Shown here in pieces: positions 25,073-34,496 of a stretch of 57,898 bases of DNA (position 1 is the stretch's first letter; every line of letters begins with the position of its first letter). A program made the translations under genes and the position numbers. The notes beneath the pieces were generated by a model, which saw only the letters and a program-made list of their open reading frames with translations, made no database searches and was not told where the DNA came from. Where the stretch lies: assembly GCA_029251085.1 (NCBI GenBank), contig JAQXDZ010000016.1, positions 1 through 57,898 on the forward strand, in the 5' to 3' direction. The stretch is from Mariniblastus sp. (lineage in GTDB: Bacteria > Planctomycetota > Planctomycetia > Pirellulales > Pirellulaceae).

Positions 25073-28000
25073 CTAACGTTCGAATACGATTGTTCGAACC
25101 GCTTTGGCTGGAATTGGGCTTCGCAATTTAACCGCGTCGCAGTTTAAATTTTTATCTGTTTGCCAAGCGCCCGTGAAGTTGAAATCGACCGGTTGGTTAA
25201 TTTCAAGTTGTTGGCTCTGATCAGTATCGTTGACCATGACCATTACAAGTTGGGAGCGATCGGGGCTTTCAAACGCAGAGATCTGGAGATTGGAGGGCGA
25301 CTCGAATTGGATTCGGCGGTATCCAGGTTTTACAAATGCTGAATATTGCCGGAAAGCGTAGTAAGTTTTTGTGTTTTCGAGAAAAGGCTGAAAGCCGTCT
25401 ACATTTTTTTCCTGAACCAATACAAGTCCTTCGTCGCGGTGTTTTTGGCGTGTGTTAGGGTTGGTGACGGCATCGGGGGCGAGACTGTAAACAAGCCCCC
25501 ACCATAGGAAAGCATTCGCTTCCGCGTCCACGAGTGTTAAATGAATATAACGAGCTGCTTTGATGGCTTTGTCATGCTCAGTCAGCGTTGGAGTCCAGCC
25601 ATAAGTGTGCCAGGCGTCTCCATTCCACTGAGCGCCGGTAGTCTCAGTCATCCAAAGTCGTTTGTCAGGTAAATGCTGTGACCTTAGCGAGTTAAGTTCT
25701 CGAGTGTTGTCGACCAGCATTTTGATTGGGCCAGCTTGCCCTTCGACAAAGCTGTCGTAAATGTGGTAGGCCGCAACATCGACGGCAGGACTGGTTAAGA
25801 CGGGGAGATAGCGGGCGAACTCAGAGGCTTCGGGGCCGATGTATGCGAGATCGGGAGCTGCGATTTTGATGTTCGCCAGTCCGACGGCTTGAAGTCGAGG
25901 TTTTATTTTCAGTTCGATGAACTCACGCAAATCGTTAGGTGACCAATGACACGTTTGCGTTCCCGGGTGAGACCAATTGGTTTCATTTTGCACCCCCACG
26001 GTGGTCACGTTGATTCCCCACTGTCGATATTGCTTGACTCGTCTGACCAGTTCGTCAGCCCACTCGTCTATGAGGGCAGGCTTGAGAACATATTGCTGAT
26101 TGTTGCCAATGGTTTTGACGTCGAGCCAATAATCGGGGTCGGGGTGCGTCGCTGATTTTGGCTGCCAGAAAGTCAATAAAACTTCAAGGTTGGGATTAAG
26201 CTTCATCGCTCGTTGCAAGACGTCTCGATTTCGATCATCTCCACCGGTTTTTGATACTTCGCCCTGGGCGCGAATAATATTAACGCCAAGCCCTTCTATC
26301 GCAGATGACAGTGCCTGTTCGTCGGCATGAGTCCCCCAAAAGGCAATCGATCCTCCAAATCCATCGATGGTTTGCCTGATTTTAGAACGATCGAGATTGA
26401 TGGATAGTTTGGCTTGATTGGCAGAAGGCCTGGGTGTTGCCACGGGTGTGGTTGTAACTGGTTTTGTTGAAGGGTTAGCAGTGCGAGCCGCTTCAATTCG
26501 CAGATTCAATCGCTCCATCGCCAAGGCGAGCGCTTCGGCATGCTCGGGGTCGTCGACGAGATTCGTCTCTTCACCTGGATCAAGTTTGAGATGGGTGAGT
26601 ACACTGGTTTTTACTTTTCCAGCTTCGTCTCTCCATTGGGTGTAGCGATAATCTTTTATCCGGATGCTATGGCCCAATAGATTCCCTGCCGGATAAGAAC
26701 TGTACGCATCGTATCGATGGCCGGATTCCGGTTCAGTGATGAGTTTTCGAAAACTTCGTCCCTGGCAGTGTGCAGGAGTAGGAATGCCAGTTAGCTCACA
26801 GAGCGTGGGGTAAAGGTCGATGAGTTCGACGAGCCGCGAAGTGGACTGGTTTGAAGCCAGGCGTGGGTCGCGGATGATCAGGGGAGCGCGTGTGTCACAC
26901 TCGAAGTTAGTGTGTTTTACCCACGTTGCGTGATCCCCTAATTTCCAACCATGGTCTCCCCAAAGCACAACAATTGTATTTTCAGCCAATCCATTTTTCT
27001 CTAGGGAGTTGAGGATTCGGCCAACGCATGCATCCGCATAACTGGTGGCAGCCGCGTAGCCGTGAAGCAGGCGTAGGTTGAGTTCGTCTGAGAAGTCGGT
27101 GGGTTTCTCGCCTTCGAAATCACTGTATTTGTGCATTTCGTGCGCCATCAGGTTTGCTGCATAAGGCGGGTAGCCTTCAGGGATGGATTGATTAGGTGGC
27201 ATTTTAAAATTTTCACGCTCGTATAGATCCCAGTATTTTTTGGGAGCGGAAAATGGCAAATGCGGTTTGGAGATACCTACGGCCAGAAAGAAAGGTTTGT
27301 TTTTATCAGTTGCCAACTCTCCAAGCAGTTGAACTGTTTTGGCGGCCCGCATCCCGTCAAGATAGGTGTTGTCATGGACATCTGCAGATTCGGTAAGCGG
27401 TCCTTTGGCTGGATCGCGAGCGTCGCCAATGTTACCACTTGCCAGTGCTTCTTTTAGTGTGCTGAGGTTTTCTGGTTTCGCATAGTCCGGGGCCGACATG
27501 TCGATCCACCGATTCCAATTATCAGGGTCAACACCTGCTCCGGAATGGCCGTGATAGATCTTCCCCAGTCCGATGGTTTCGTACCCCTGTTTTCCAAAAT
27601 GCTGGTTCATGGTCAAGACATTTGGATGTCGGTCGCGCCAATTGGAAACGTGGAAGGTTTGCTCGCCAGTAAGTGTTGGGTAAAGTCCGCTCATAAGCGA
27701 AAGACGGGACGCGCCACACACTGCTTGTTGGCAATAGGCACGATCAAATCGGATGCCTGAGTTCGCCAGTCGGTCAATGTTTGGTGTGATTGTTTGATTA
27801 TCGTAGGTGCCCAGATTCGGCCGTAAATCATCAATCGCGATAAACAACACGTTCGGTCGGTTGTCTTCTGTTTTAGCCGGTGGATTTTCCTTTTTCACAA
27901 TTGGTTCCATCGGCACGCCAGAGTGCATTGGAACGCCAGAGTGCATTGGAACGCCAGATTGCATTGGAACACCCGAGTGCATTGGAACACCGGAGTGTGC

Positions 28001-31000
28001 GGGTGGATTGCTGTTGGCTAACGGTTCCGCAGGAGTGCTGATGGTTTTTAATGAGACCGGTTGGCTGAGTTGATCAGAAGAGGGGCCGACTCGCACGATG
28101 TATTTTCCGGTTGGGAGTACCCGTTGAAGGTTGCGGTCATGAAAGTGAAGATCGTCGGCTGAAATCTGGACGTTGACTGTTTTGGTTTCTCCCGCCTTCA
28201 GGCTGATCCTTGCAAACCCCTTCAGTTCCAGGCGAGGTCGGGCGATTGGGAATGATTCTCCGCTCACATAGACCTGAACAATTTCATCGCCGTCTCGCAA
28301 TCCACGGTTCGCAACGTCGATGCTGACCTGCACTGATTCTCCAGGGCGAATGGTGGTTTGAGATAATTTAGGAGAACCATATTCAAATGTGGTGTAGCTG
28401 AGGCCGTGTCCAAACGGATAGACTGCCTTCAGAGGAGAGTCGACATAATCGAATACATTTCCGCTGCTGTGTTGGTTGTAATGAGCCGGTTGATGGCCAA
28501 CGCTTCGAGGCCAACTAACGGTTAATTTGCCAGATGGGTTTGTTTTGCCAAACAACACATCGGCTGCGGCGTTACCGGTTTGTTGTCCGTTGTAGTGGCC
28601 GGTTAGAATCGCCGGGATTTTTTCTCCAAGGTCGCCGAGCGAAACTGGTCGTCCGTTCATCAAGTAAAGGACAACCGGTTTGCCGGTCGCCAGAACGGCG
28701 TTGGCGAGTGCTTGTTGTGATTCGGTGAGAGCAAATGTCGGGCGATCCCCCCGATGGTTGTCCCCCCAAGCTTCTCTGCCAAGAAAGAGATTTTCTCCCA
28801 GTGCCAAGACAACTAGATCCGCAGTTTTTGCAAGTTCGACTGCTTCGTTAATCAAGGATTGATTTTCTTCAAGAGTCGCGAATTCAGGTTCGTTGACATG
28901 GCGCCAATTCTGATAGGAGTCGCCAGAATCATTATGGACAATCACACATCCCTGAGCATGTTTGATTTGGGTAGAGTCCCCGGCAGCACTTTGAATTCCC
29001 TCCAACAGAGAAACTGTTTTGTTAGGTGAACCGGAATAGGAGCCAAGTCGGCAGGTATCCGCGTTTGGCCCGATGACTGCAATGGTTTGACGAGCTTGCG
29101 GACTGAGCGGCAAGAGATCATTTTCATTTTTCAAAAGCACAATCGATTGAGCTGCAGCTTTCCGAGCCAGTTCGGTAACTTGAGGGTTTTCCGCCAGTTG
29201 TTTTGCTTTGTTTGCATCAAGTTTGGGATTTTCAAACAGGCCGAGTTCGAATTTTAGTTTGAGGACGGCGCGGACATTTTCATCGATTTTCTCCGTTGAG
29301 ACCTTCCCCTCGTTGACGAGCTTGACGAGATGTTTGTAGCCAAAGGCGATGGGAAGCTCCATTTGAAGCCCGGCATTGATTGCCATTGCTGCTGCATTCG
29401 CGTCGGACGAACCAATTTTTTGGTACTCACGAACCAGTTGAATCCCTTGATAATCACCAACGACGAGCCCTTCAAATCCGATTCGATTGCGTAAGACATC
29501 GGTTAGTAGCCATGGATTGACGTGGCAGGGCAGGCCATCAACTTCGTTGAACGCCGGCATGATTGCCGCCGGTTTAGCGGCTTTAACGATATGCCGAAAC
29601 GGGTAGACTTCGGTATCTAGTAGATTCCGTTTTCCGCCAGGGTAGGGTGCGCGATTTCTTCCACCTTCCGCGGCGGCATAGCCGGCAAAGTGTTTCAGGG
29701 TAGCCGCTGCGTGTGTTGGTGCGATTTTTCCATCGTCTGATCCCTGAAGCCCTTGCACCATTGCGGCTCCAAGTCGTGAGACTAAGAACGGATCTTCCCC
29801 CAGAGTTTCGTCGACGCGACCCCAGCGGAGATCCCGGGTCACATCGACAATCGGGGAAAGGACATGAAAAATGCCTCGGGAGCGAGCCTCTCTGCCGGCG
29901 TGGTCATAAACTTGTTGGACGAGTTCTTCGTTCCACGAACAACCTAAACTGATGGCCGCGGGAAACGAAGAAGCTTCCAGTCGCATCAATCCGTGGGCAG
30001 CTTCTCCGTGTCGCAAGGCTGGAATACCCAAACGGGTATCGTTGAGAAAATAGTCTTGAATAATGTTGTGCTGCCTGATGTCTTCTTCGATTGTAAGATT
30101 GACGGGACCGATCTCTCCGATTCCAAGCGGTGCAATATCTGCGTAAAATTCCTTGGTAAAGATCTTTCCTTCCTGGCGCATTTTTCGTTCGTCATGGTTC
30201 CACCAGCCTTGAAGCTGGGCGACCTTTTCTTCCAGTGTCATTCGACCGAGAAGATCCTCCACCCGTTCACGGGTGGGGATTGCTGGATTTTGAAAGGCGT
30301 AGCGATAGGCCGCTGATGCCACTGGTTTAGAAGATTCAGTTGGAAATCCGATGTGCTCAAACGGTTTGTCACTGGCGTTAAGAAAGCCCGGTCCCGCCAT
30401 CTTGCTTAACCAGCGTTGTTTAATGAGTGGTGCGGTTTCCATCCGCGTTTGACCCCAGTCGGTCCACATCTCTTGGGCGTCCCAATCGGCATTAATGTAG
30501 GATGCCGCTCGAATAACATCTTTGTTTTGCTCGATGTGCTCGAAGAATTTTTTGAACCATGAATTCCAAATTTTTTCAGGATCATCTTTGTCAAAGAAAA
30601 TGCCTCGAGGAGTTGCTTCGGCGATAAACACAGGTTTCTTTACCCGCCGTGCGAATTCAAGCGCGGGCTGTGCATCTTTATCACCGCCCCACCAAGAGTA
30701 GCCGATCCAATCGTAGTAATCGGCGCCGGGATCATATTCTTCGAATTGCCCGGGCTTCACACTGCTGGAAGAAGCGAAGACCGTGGCGTAGTTTGAAAGT
30801 TTCCTTTGCCTCAAAGCGTCGACAATACGGCGAAATGCTTTTTTGAAATTTTCCGGATCGTAATTGTTCCAACTGCCGTCGAATTCGTAGCCGATTCGAA
30901 TCAAAAATGGATGTTCAGGATGGTCGGCAATGAACTGAACAAATTCTGCAATGAGGTGGTCAAATGAACCATCGGCGACCTTATCCTCGCAATTCCCTTC

Positions 31001-31378
31001 CATCGCGATTGAGACGTGCATAATGCAGCGATCGAGAAGTGGGGAATCCAGATACGCTTTCTGATTCATCGGTCCCGATGCCCACTCGGTTTCTGTATTC
31101 AGTCCAGCCACCTGGCCTTTGGCAAATGTTTTGCCAAAATCGTTGGTCCAGCCTTCGGAAAAATAAACGTAATGTGTAATGCCTGCTGGAACGCCAATGT
31201 TGTCGACGTAACCATTTCTATAATCAGCAGTGCCCCCAACGGAGGCGTTGTCCTGTCCTGCAAAAATAAGCACTTTGCCAGCGTCTGGCGCGAACCGCCC
31301 CTGAATCTGGGTGAGTCCGGTTGAGCAAAAAGTAAGTGAGACAGCAAACGCTGTAAAGCAAAGCAAAAATTTCTTCAT
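25073..31378 (-). CDS. Exported four-enzyme fusion: GH26-like, GH3, sulfatase, GH30-like
   Basis: A single open frame encodes 2101 residues from ATG 31378, which gives a clean signal peptide (FLLCFTAFAVSLTFCS). Residues about 30-340 form a TIM-barrel resembling GH26, with acid/base candidate in IRIGYEFDGSW and nucleophile candidate in KPVFIAEATPRG. Residues about 355-1100 are a complete GH3: nucleophile Asp in LVVGDYQGI, acid/base candidate in GREAWGDN, and a fibronectin-III-like end (GDEIVQVYVSG). A 30-residue HSGVPM repeat linker follows. About 1165-1630 is a sulfatase (NVLFIAIDDLRPN, C-x-A-x-R as CGASR). About 1650-2101 is a GH30-like barrel with GVQNETNW and MTETTGAQW Glu residues. Each module looks catalytically intact. 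It heads an operon with the sulfatase at 23615. Module identity is sure for GH3 and sulfatase, fair for GH30, tentative for GH26. Confidence 0.88.
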   Translation of the reverse strand: MKKFLLCFTAFAVSLTFCSTGLTQIQGRFAPDAGKVLIFAGQDNASVGGTADYRNGYVDNIGVPAGITHYVYFSEGWTNDFGKTFAKGQVAGLNTETEWASGPMNQKAYLDSPLLDRCIMHVSIAMEGNCEDKVADGSFDHLIAEFVQFIADHPEHPFLIRIGYEFDGSWNNYDPENFKKAFRRIVDALRQRKLSNYATVFASSSSVKPGQFEEYDPGADYYDWIGYSWWGGDKDAQPALEFARRVKKPVFIAEATPRGIFFDKDDPEKIWNSWFKKFFEHIEQNKDVIRAASYINADWDAQEMWTDWGQTRMETAPLIKQRWLSKMAGPGFLNASDKPFEHIGFPTESSKPVASAAYRYAFQNPAIPTRERVEDLLGRMTLEEKVAQLQGWWNHDERKMRQEGKIFTKEFYADIAPLGIGEIGPVNLTIEEDIRQHNIIQDYFLNDTRLGIPALRHGEAAHGLMRLEASSFPAAISLGCSWNEELVQQVYDHAGREARSRGIFHVLSPIVDVTRDLRWGRVDETLGEDPFLVSRLGAAMVQGLQGSDDGKIAPTHAAATLKHFAGYAAAEGGRNRAPYPGGKRNLLDTEVYPFRHIVKAAKPAAIMPAFNEVDGLPCHVNPWLLTDVLRNRIGFEGLVVGDYQGIQLVREYQKIGSSDANAAAMAINAGLQMELPIAFGYKHLVKLVNEGKVSTEKIDENVRAVLKLKFELGLFENPKLDANKAKQLAENPQVTELARKAAAQSIVLLKNENDLLPLSPQARQTIAVIGPNADTCRLGSYSGSPNKTVSLLEGIQSAAGDSTQIKHAQGCVIVHNDSGDSYQNWRHVNEPEFATLEENQSLINEAVELAKTADLVVLALGENLFLGREAWGDNHRGDRPTFALTESQQALANAVLATGKPVVLYLMNGRPVSLGDLGEKIPAILTGHYNGQQTGNAAADVLFGKTNPSGKLTVSWPRSVGHQPAHYNQHSSGNVFDYVDSPLKAVYPFGHGLSYTTFEYGSPKLSQTTIRPGESVQVSIDVANRGLRDGDEIVQVYVSGESFPIARPRLELKGFARISLKAGETKTVNVQISADDLHFHDRNLQRVLPTGKYIVRVGPSSDQLSQPVSLKTISTPAEPLANSNPPAHSGVPMHSGVPMQSGVPMHSGVPMHSGVPMEPIVKKENPPAKTEDNRPNVLFIAIDDLRPNLGTYDNQTITPNIDRLANSGIRFDRAYCQQAVCGASRLSLMSGLYPTLTGEQTFHVSNWRDRHPNVLTMNQHFGKQGYETIGLGKIYHGHSGAGVDPDNWNRWIDMSAPDYAKPENLSTLKEALASGNIGDARDPAKGPLTESADVHDNTYLDGMRAAKTVQLLGELATDKNKPFFLAVGISKPHLPFSAPKKYWDLYERENFKMPPNQSIPEGYPPYAANLMAHEMHKYSDFEGEKPTDFSDELNLRLLHGYAAATSYADACVGRILNSLEKNGLAENTIVVLWGDHGWKLGDHATWVKHTNFECDTRAPLIIRDPRLASNQSTSRLVELIDLYPTLCELTGIPTPAHCQGRSFRKLITEPESGHRYDAYSSYPAGNLLGHSIRIKDYRYTQWRDEAGKVKTSVLTHLKLDPGEETNLVDDPEHAEALALAMERLNLRIEAARTANPSTKPVTTTPVATPRPSANQAKLSINLDRSKIRQTIDGFGGSIAFWGTHADEQALSSAIEGLGVNIIRAQGEVSKTGGDDRNRDVLQRAMKLNPNLEVLLTFWQPKSATHPDPDYWLDVKTIGNNQQYVLKPALIDEWADELVRRVKQYRQWGINVTTVGVQNETNWSHPGTQTCHWSPNDLREFIELKIKPRLQAVGLANIKIAAPDLAYIGPEASEFARYLPVLTSPAVDVAAYHIYDSFVEGQAGPIKMLVDNTRELNSLRSQHLPDKRLWMTETTGAQWNGDAWHTYGWTPTLTEHDKAIKAARYIHLTLVDAEANAFLWWGLVYSLAPDAVTNPNTRQKHRDEGLVLVQEKNVDGFQPFLENTKTYYAFRQYSAFVKPGYRRIQFESPSNLQISAFESPDRSQLVMVMVNDTDQSQQLEINQPVDFNFTGAWQTDKNLNCDAVKLRSPIPAKAVRTIVFER
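27908..27997 (-). repeat. Five 18-bp tandem repeats encoding HSGVPM linker
   Basis: Five units of 18 bases (27908-27925, 27926-27943, 27944-27961, 27962-27979, 27980-27997) encode (H/Q)SGVPM on the minus strand. They link the GH26/GH3 half to the sulfatase/GH30 half of the fusion protein. Units differ at several bases, mostly synonymous. It is a coding linker, not CRISPR. Confidence 0.9.
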
Positions 31379-31775
31379 GGTGAGTTCTGCGTAACGACAA
31401 AGTTGGAACATGGCTAGTGACTTTTCGGCGGGGATTGAGGTGGGAGCGAAAATCAATTCGCTGAATTTTTTGGAGGAAACTTAATCGTCAACAGGCTGGA
31501 ATCATTCTGAAGACGGTTATCAACTCGCGTGTTGTCATGTGAAAGAGCGAGGTGGAATGACAATTATTTCTACTTCTTAATTTACTACGCTGGAGGTGAC
31601 CTGTCGGTAAAAAAAATATTGTAAAAAGAGGTTAGTCTGCAATCGTTCATGCTTTCAAAATGAAGTGGTTCTAGGCGATAAAAGTATCGCACGAGTCCAA
31701 GATTGTTGTAATGAAAATGCCAGTCTTGTGGATTGATCGTATCTGTTTGTAGCTCGGTTATGTGAGATATTTGAC
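31379..31775. other. Intergenic, upstream of the giant fusion gene
   Basis: No gene is visible in these 397 bases. There is one perfect hairpin GCGATA-AAAG-TATCGC at 31675-31690, lacking a T-run, and an A/T-rich stretch (about 31610-31630). The promoter of the fusion gene should lie here; no clear -35/-10 pair was found. Confidence 0.5.
31675..31690. repeat. Perfect inverted repeat between GH43 and fusion genes
   Basis: GCGATA and TATCGC are separated by AAAG. It lies 86 bases past the GH43 stop on the minus strand and about 300 bases before the fusion start. It could be a weak terminator stem or an operator. Confidence 0.35.
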
Positions 31776-33332
31776 CTAGTCAGTTTTCAAGTCGACGACC
31801 TCTAAAAAATCAAACTTAGCTGGCCGCCTGCCGCCGGTAAGATCCTGACAGGCGAGGCCGATGAAGGAACCGGTAAAGCCCCAGTGTTTGCCGTGGTCAT
31901 CCGAGAGAATGGAGGCATCGAGTTCACTGCCGATGGGGGTGTAAGTTTGATCGTCGTTTGACCAGAAAAATTGGAGTCGGCAGTAATCGATTTCTACTTT
32001 GAAAAATAACTCGTCGTCGGTCACGCCGACGGGATGCTCTGCCAGGGGGAACGATGAGACTCCATCATCGCAACTGTGAATTTGAAGGCAGGTACCGACT
32101 TCTTCATCGCAGGTCAGATAGAGGTAGTGAAATAGGTGATTGTTGTAATAAACGACCAACCCCGCCATTTGTTGAAATGACTGAGGTTTAAATTGGAGTT
32201 TTGTTTTCGCAACCGCCCGTTGCGTGGTTAAACGGCGGGCGAGCAGCGCTTGTTCAAAACAGGACTCCAATGATTCGGAGCCGTGGAGAGTCAGTTTTTC
32301 AGGTTCGCGAATCACGCGAGAGGACGGTAGCCGTGGTGTCGCATAGTGAATCGAGTTAAACGGAACGCGTTCAGGGATTTCCGGCCACGGGTGTGGTGGC
32401 AAATCAGGCGATGCAACTTCGTCAGCTGGCGAGTTGCCGTTGCCCACGAGGTAAAGCCAATCATCATCCCGCCATTCCACTTGCTGGATCGCCGTTTCAC
32501 GACCGAGATTGCAACGTTGCGTATTGGGCAGGGGCCGTCCGCAAAGGTGGGGCATGTACCATTGTCCGGTTTGCGTTTCTACGAGGCTGGCATGTCCCGC
32601 TTTTTGAAGTGTGAGATTGGGGTGCCCGTTGGACGTTAGAATTGGATTGGCCGGATGGACCTCGTAAGGACCCAGTAAATTTCGCGATCGGGCAAGCGTG
32701 ACCGCGTGCTCGTATTCGGTTCCCCCTTCCGCAGTTAACAGGTAATACCAATCATTGCGATGATATAAATGCGGGCCTTCGGTCAAACCAATTTCGCTTC
32801 CTCTGAAAATGATTTCCGGTTTTCCAGTAAGACAATTTGCGACCGGATCAAAGGCCTGAAGTACGATTCCAAGAAATGGATGTTTGTTGGGGCGGTGATC
32901 CCAAACCATGTTTAGCCAGTATTTCCTGCCATCTTGGTCGTGGAATAAAGACGGGTCAAAGCCGGATGCATTAATCATGACCGGATCTGACCAGGGGCCT
33001 TCAATCGAAGGCGATGTAATCAAAAAGTTTGGCGTATCTTTGGTGGCGGCTTCATGCTGGTGTACGACGGTGTAGCACAAATAGAAAAGTCCATCGTGAT
33101 GACTTAACGCGGGCGCCCAAACCCCTCCGGAACTTGGCACTCCTTTTAAGTCCAGCAGTCGAGTTTCCTTGAGTGCATGCGTCAATAGCCGCCAATTTAC
33201 TAAGTCCCGAGAGTGATGAATTTGAACACCGGGAAACCACTCAAAGGTTGATGTCGCGATGAAGTAATCATCGCCAACGCGGCAGATGGATGGATCTGGA
33301 TTAAATCCACGGAGAATAGGGTTCTTGATCAT
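31776..33332 (-). CDS. Glycoside hydrolase family 43, beta-xylosidase/arabinosidase-like
   Basis: The 518-residue product has no signal peptide and should be cytoplasmic. The five-bladed catalytic propeller (1 to about 320) starts with NPILRGFNPDPSICRVGDDYF, whose first NPD Asp (residue 13) is the catalytic base. The acid Glu is in LTEGPHLYHRNDWYYL, and the pKa-modulating Asp in NASGFDPSLFHDQDG. The rest (about 330-518) is a beta-sandwich domain as in XynB-type GH43 enzymes. It probably releases xylose or arabinose from short oligosaccharides. Neighbours are a PfkB sugar kinase upstream and the GH/sulfatase fusion downstream, all on one strand. Confidence 0.9.
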   Translation of the reverse strand: MIKNPILRGFNPDPSICRVGDDYFIATSTFEWFPGVQIHHSRDLVNWRLLTHALKETRLLDLKGVPSSGGVWAPALSHHDGLFYLCYTVVHQHEAATKDTPNFLITSPSIEGPWSDPVMINASGFDPSLFHDQDGRKYWLNMVWDHRPNKHPFLGIVLQAFDPVANCLTGKPEIIFRGSEIGLTEGPHLYHRNDWYYLLTAEGGTEYEHAVTLARSRNLLGPYEVHPANPILTSNGHPNLTLQKAGHASLVETQTGQWYMPHLCGRPLPNTQRCNLGRETAIQQVEWRDDDWLYLVGNGNSPADEVASPDLPPHPWPEIPERVPFNSIHYATPRLPSSRVIREPEKLTLHGSESLESCFEQALLARRLTTQRAVAKTKLQFKPQSFQQMAGLVVYYNNHLFHYLYLTCDEEVGTCLQIHSCDDGVSSFPLAEHPVGVTDDELFFKVEIDYCRLQFFWSNDDQTYTPIGSELDASILSDDHGKHWGFTGSFIGLACQDLTGGRRPAKFDFLEVVDLKTD

Positions 33333-33505
33333 GGCCTTATTTTGATCAGAAATGTAGGGCTATACAACTGATAAAAAGGCAATTGAAAATTCCGCAAAGG
33401 ATATCAGCGGTGTTTAGAAATTTAGTCAGGTTGGTTTGTTTTAAATCCTGAATTACCGGATGCGTCAACCGTAAAGTGGATTCTCGATAAGTCGAGTCGT
33501 GACTT

Positions 33506-34381
33506 TCAGTGGGGGAGAGTTGGAACCGCTCCCCAATGGGTGCAAGTTCTCGATGCATGGGTACAAGCCTGTTGCAAGATTTGGTCGTCTGTTGCACCCT
33601 GGAGCCAGCCTATCAAAAATGCAGCGGCAAATGAATCTCCCGCACCGACCGTGTCGATTACTTGAGTTGGAGTTGCAGGTTGAATGATTGCTCCATTCGC
33701 ATTGACGAGCATCGCTCCTTTTTCACCGCTGGTCATGACGATTGCTTCAAGGTCTGCGATTGATTTAATGCGTTCTAGGGATGTTTGGGCGGATTTCTCA
33801 GGGGTGACATTTAACGCCTTGCAAACATGTGGAAGTTCTTCGTCGCTTAACTTGAGAATGTTCGCACTCATCACGGAATGGGTGATGGTATCCTTGCTAA
33901 AAAAGGGTGCCCGTAAGTTGATGTCGACAATTCGAGTTGTATTAGATTTTGCGGCAGTATCAAGAGCGTGGCGGATCGTCGACCGAGCGGGTTCCTGGCG
34001 TTGTCCGAGGGTTCCAAAATATACGGCGTCGGCATTTGAAATGCGTTCTGTTAAATCCGAATTCCAGACGATGTTATCCCATGCGGAATTGGGTTGGATG
34101 GTAAAGTTTGGTTTGCCGCAAGCATCTAATTCAATCTGGACAATGCCGGTTGGTGTGTCGGAACAGATCTGAATGGAATCGGTATTAATGCCGTAGCCTG
34201 TTAAAATATCGACGGCGAGTTGACCACGCCGGTCATTTCCGACGGCAGTAACCATGGCAACCTCCCCACCTAAGATCGCTGCGTGACAGGCGAAATTGGC
34301 AGGTGCACCGCCAAATTTTTCCCCGTCGGGAAAAATGTCCCAGAGGACTTCGCCGAAAGAAATAATCCGAGGTGAGGTCAT
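33506..34381 (-). CDS. PfkB/ribokinase-family sugar kinase, fructokinase-like
   Basis: ATG 34381 (MTSPRIISFGEVLWDIFPDG) is the start that matches the family; a longer frame reaching 34534 runs into the neighbouring gene and adds unrelated residues. The 291-residue product has the substrate region FGGAPANFACHAAILGG and the ATP/catalytic signature DTVGAGDSFAAAFLIGW. Together these are the two PfkB signatures. The first reads like fructokinases, but the sugar cannot be assigned. It is cytoplasmic and follows the DUF1501 gene by 115 bases. Beside GH43 and the GH fusion, it plausibly phosphorylates a sugar released by them. Confidence 0.9.
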   Translation of the reverse strand: MTSPRIISFGEVLWDIFPDGEKFGGAPANFACHAAILGGEVAMVTAVGNDRRGQLAVDILTGYGINTDSIQICSDTPTGIVQIELDACGKPNFTIQPNSAWDNIVWNSDLTERISNADAVYFGTLGQRQEPARSTIRHALDTAAKSNTTRIVDINLRAPFFSKDTITHSVMSANILKLSDEELPHVCKALNVTPEKSAQTSLERIKSIADLEAIVMTSGEKGAMLVNANGAIIQPATPTQVIDTVGAGDSFAAAFLIGWLQGATDDQILQQACTHASRTCTHWGAVPTLPH

Positions 34382-34496
34382 TAATTCTACCAATGGGATG
34401 CAGTGGATTTGGTGCCGCTGCAATCCAAGTTCGACAATATTTAAGATGATTGAGGAGCGATTGCGGCGGCAGGTTTTATTATGGTGAAAGGCAGGG

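Noticed and set aside
27908..27997. Possible CRISPR-like or satellite repeat
   Set aside because: Units are 18 bp without spacers, stay in frame and encode a protein linker.
25073..31378. Giant fusion as an assembly chimera of separate genes
   Set aside because: The frame is open throughout, the inner modules have no signal peptides or ribosome sites of their own, and linkers are protein-like. Long-read confirmation is still desirable.
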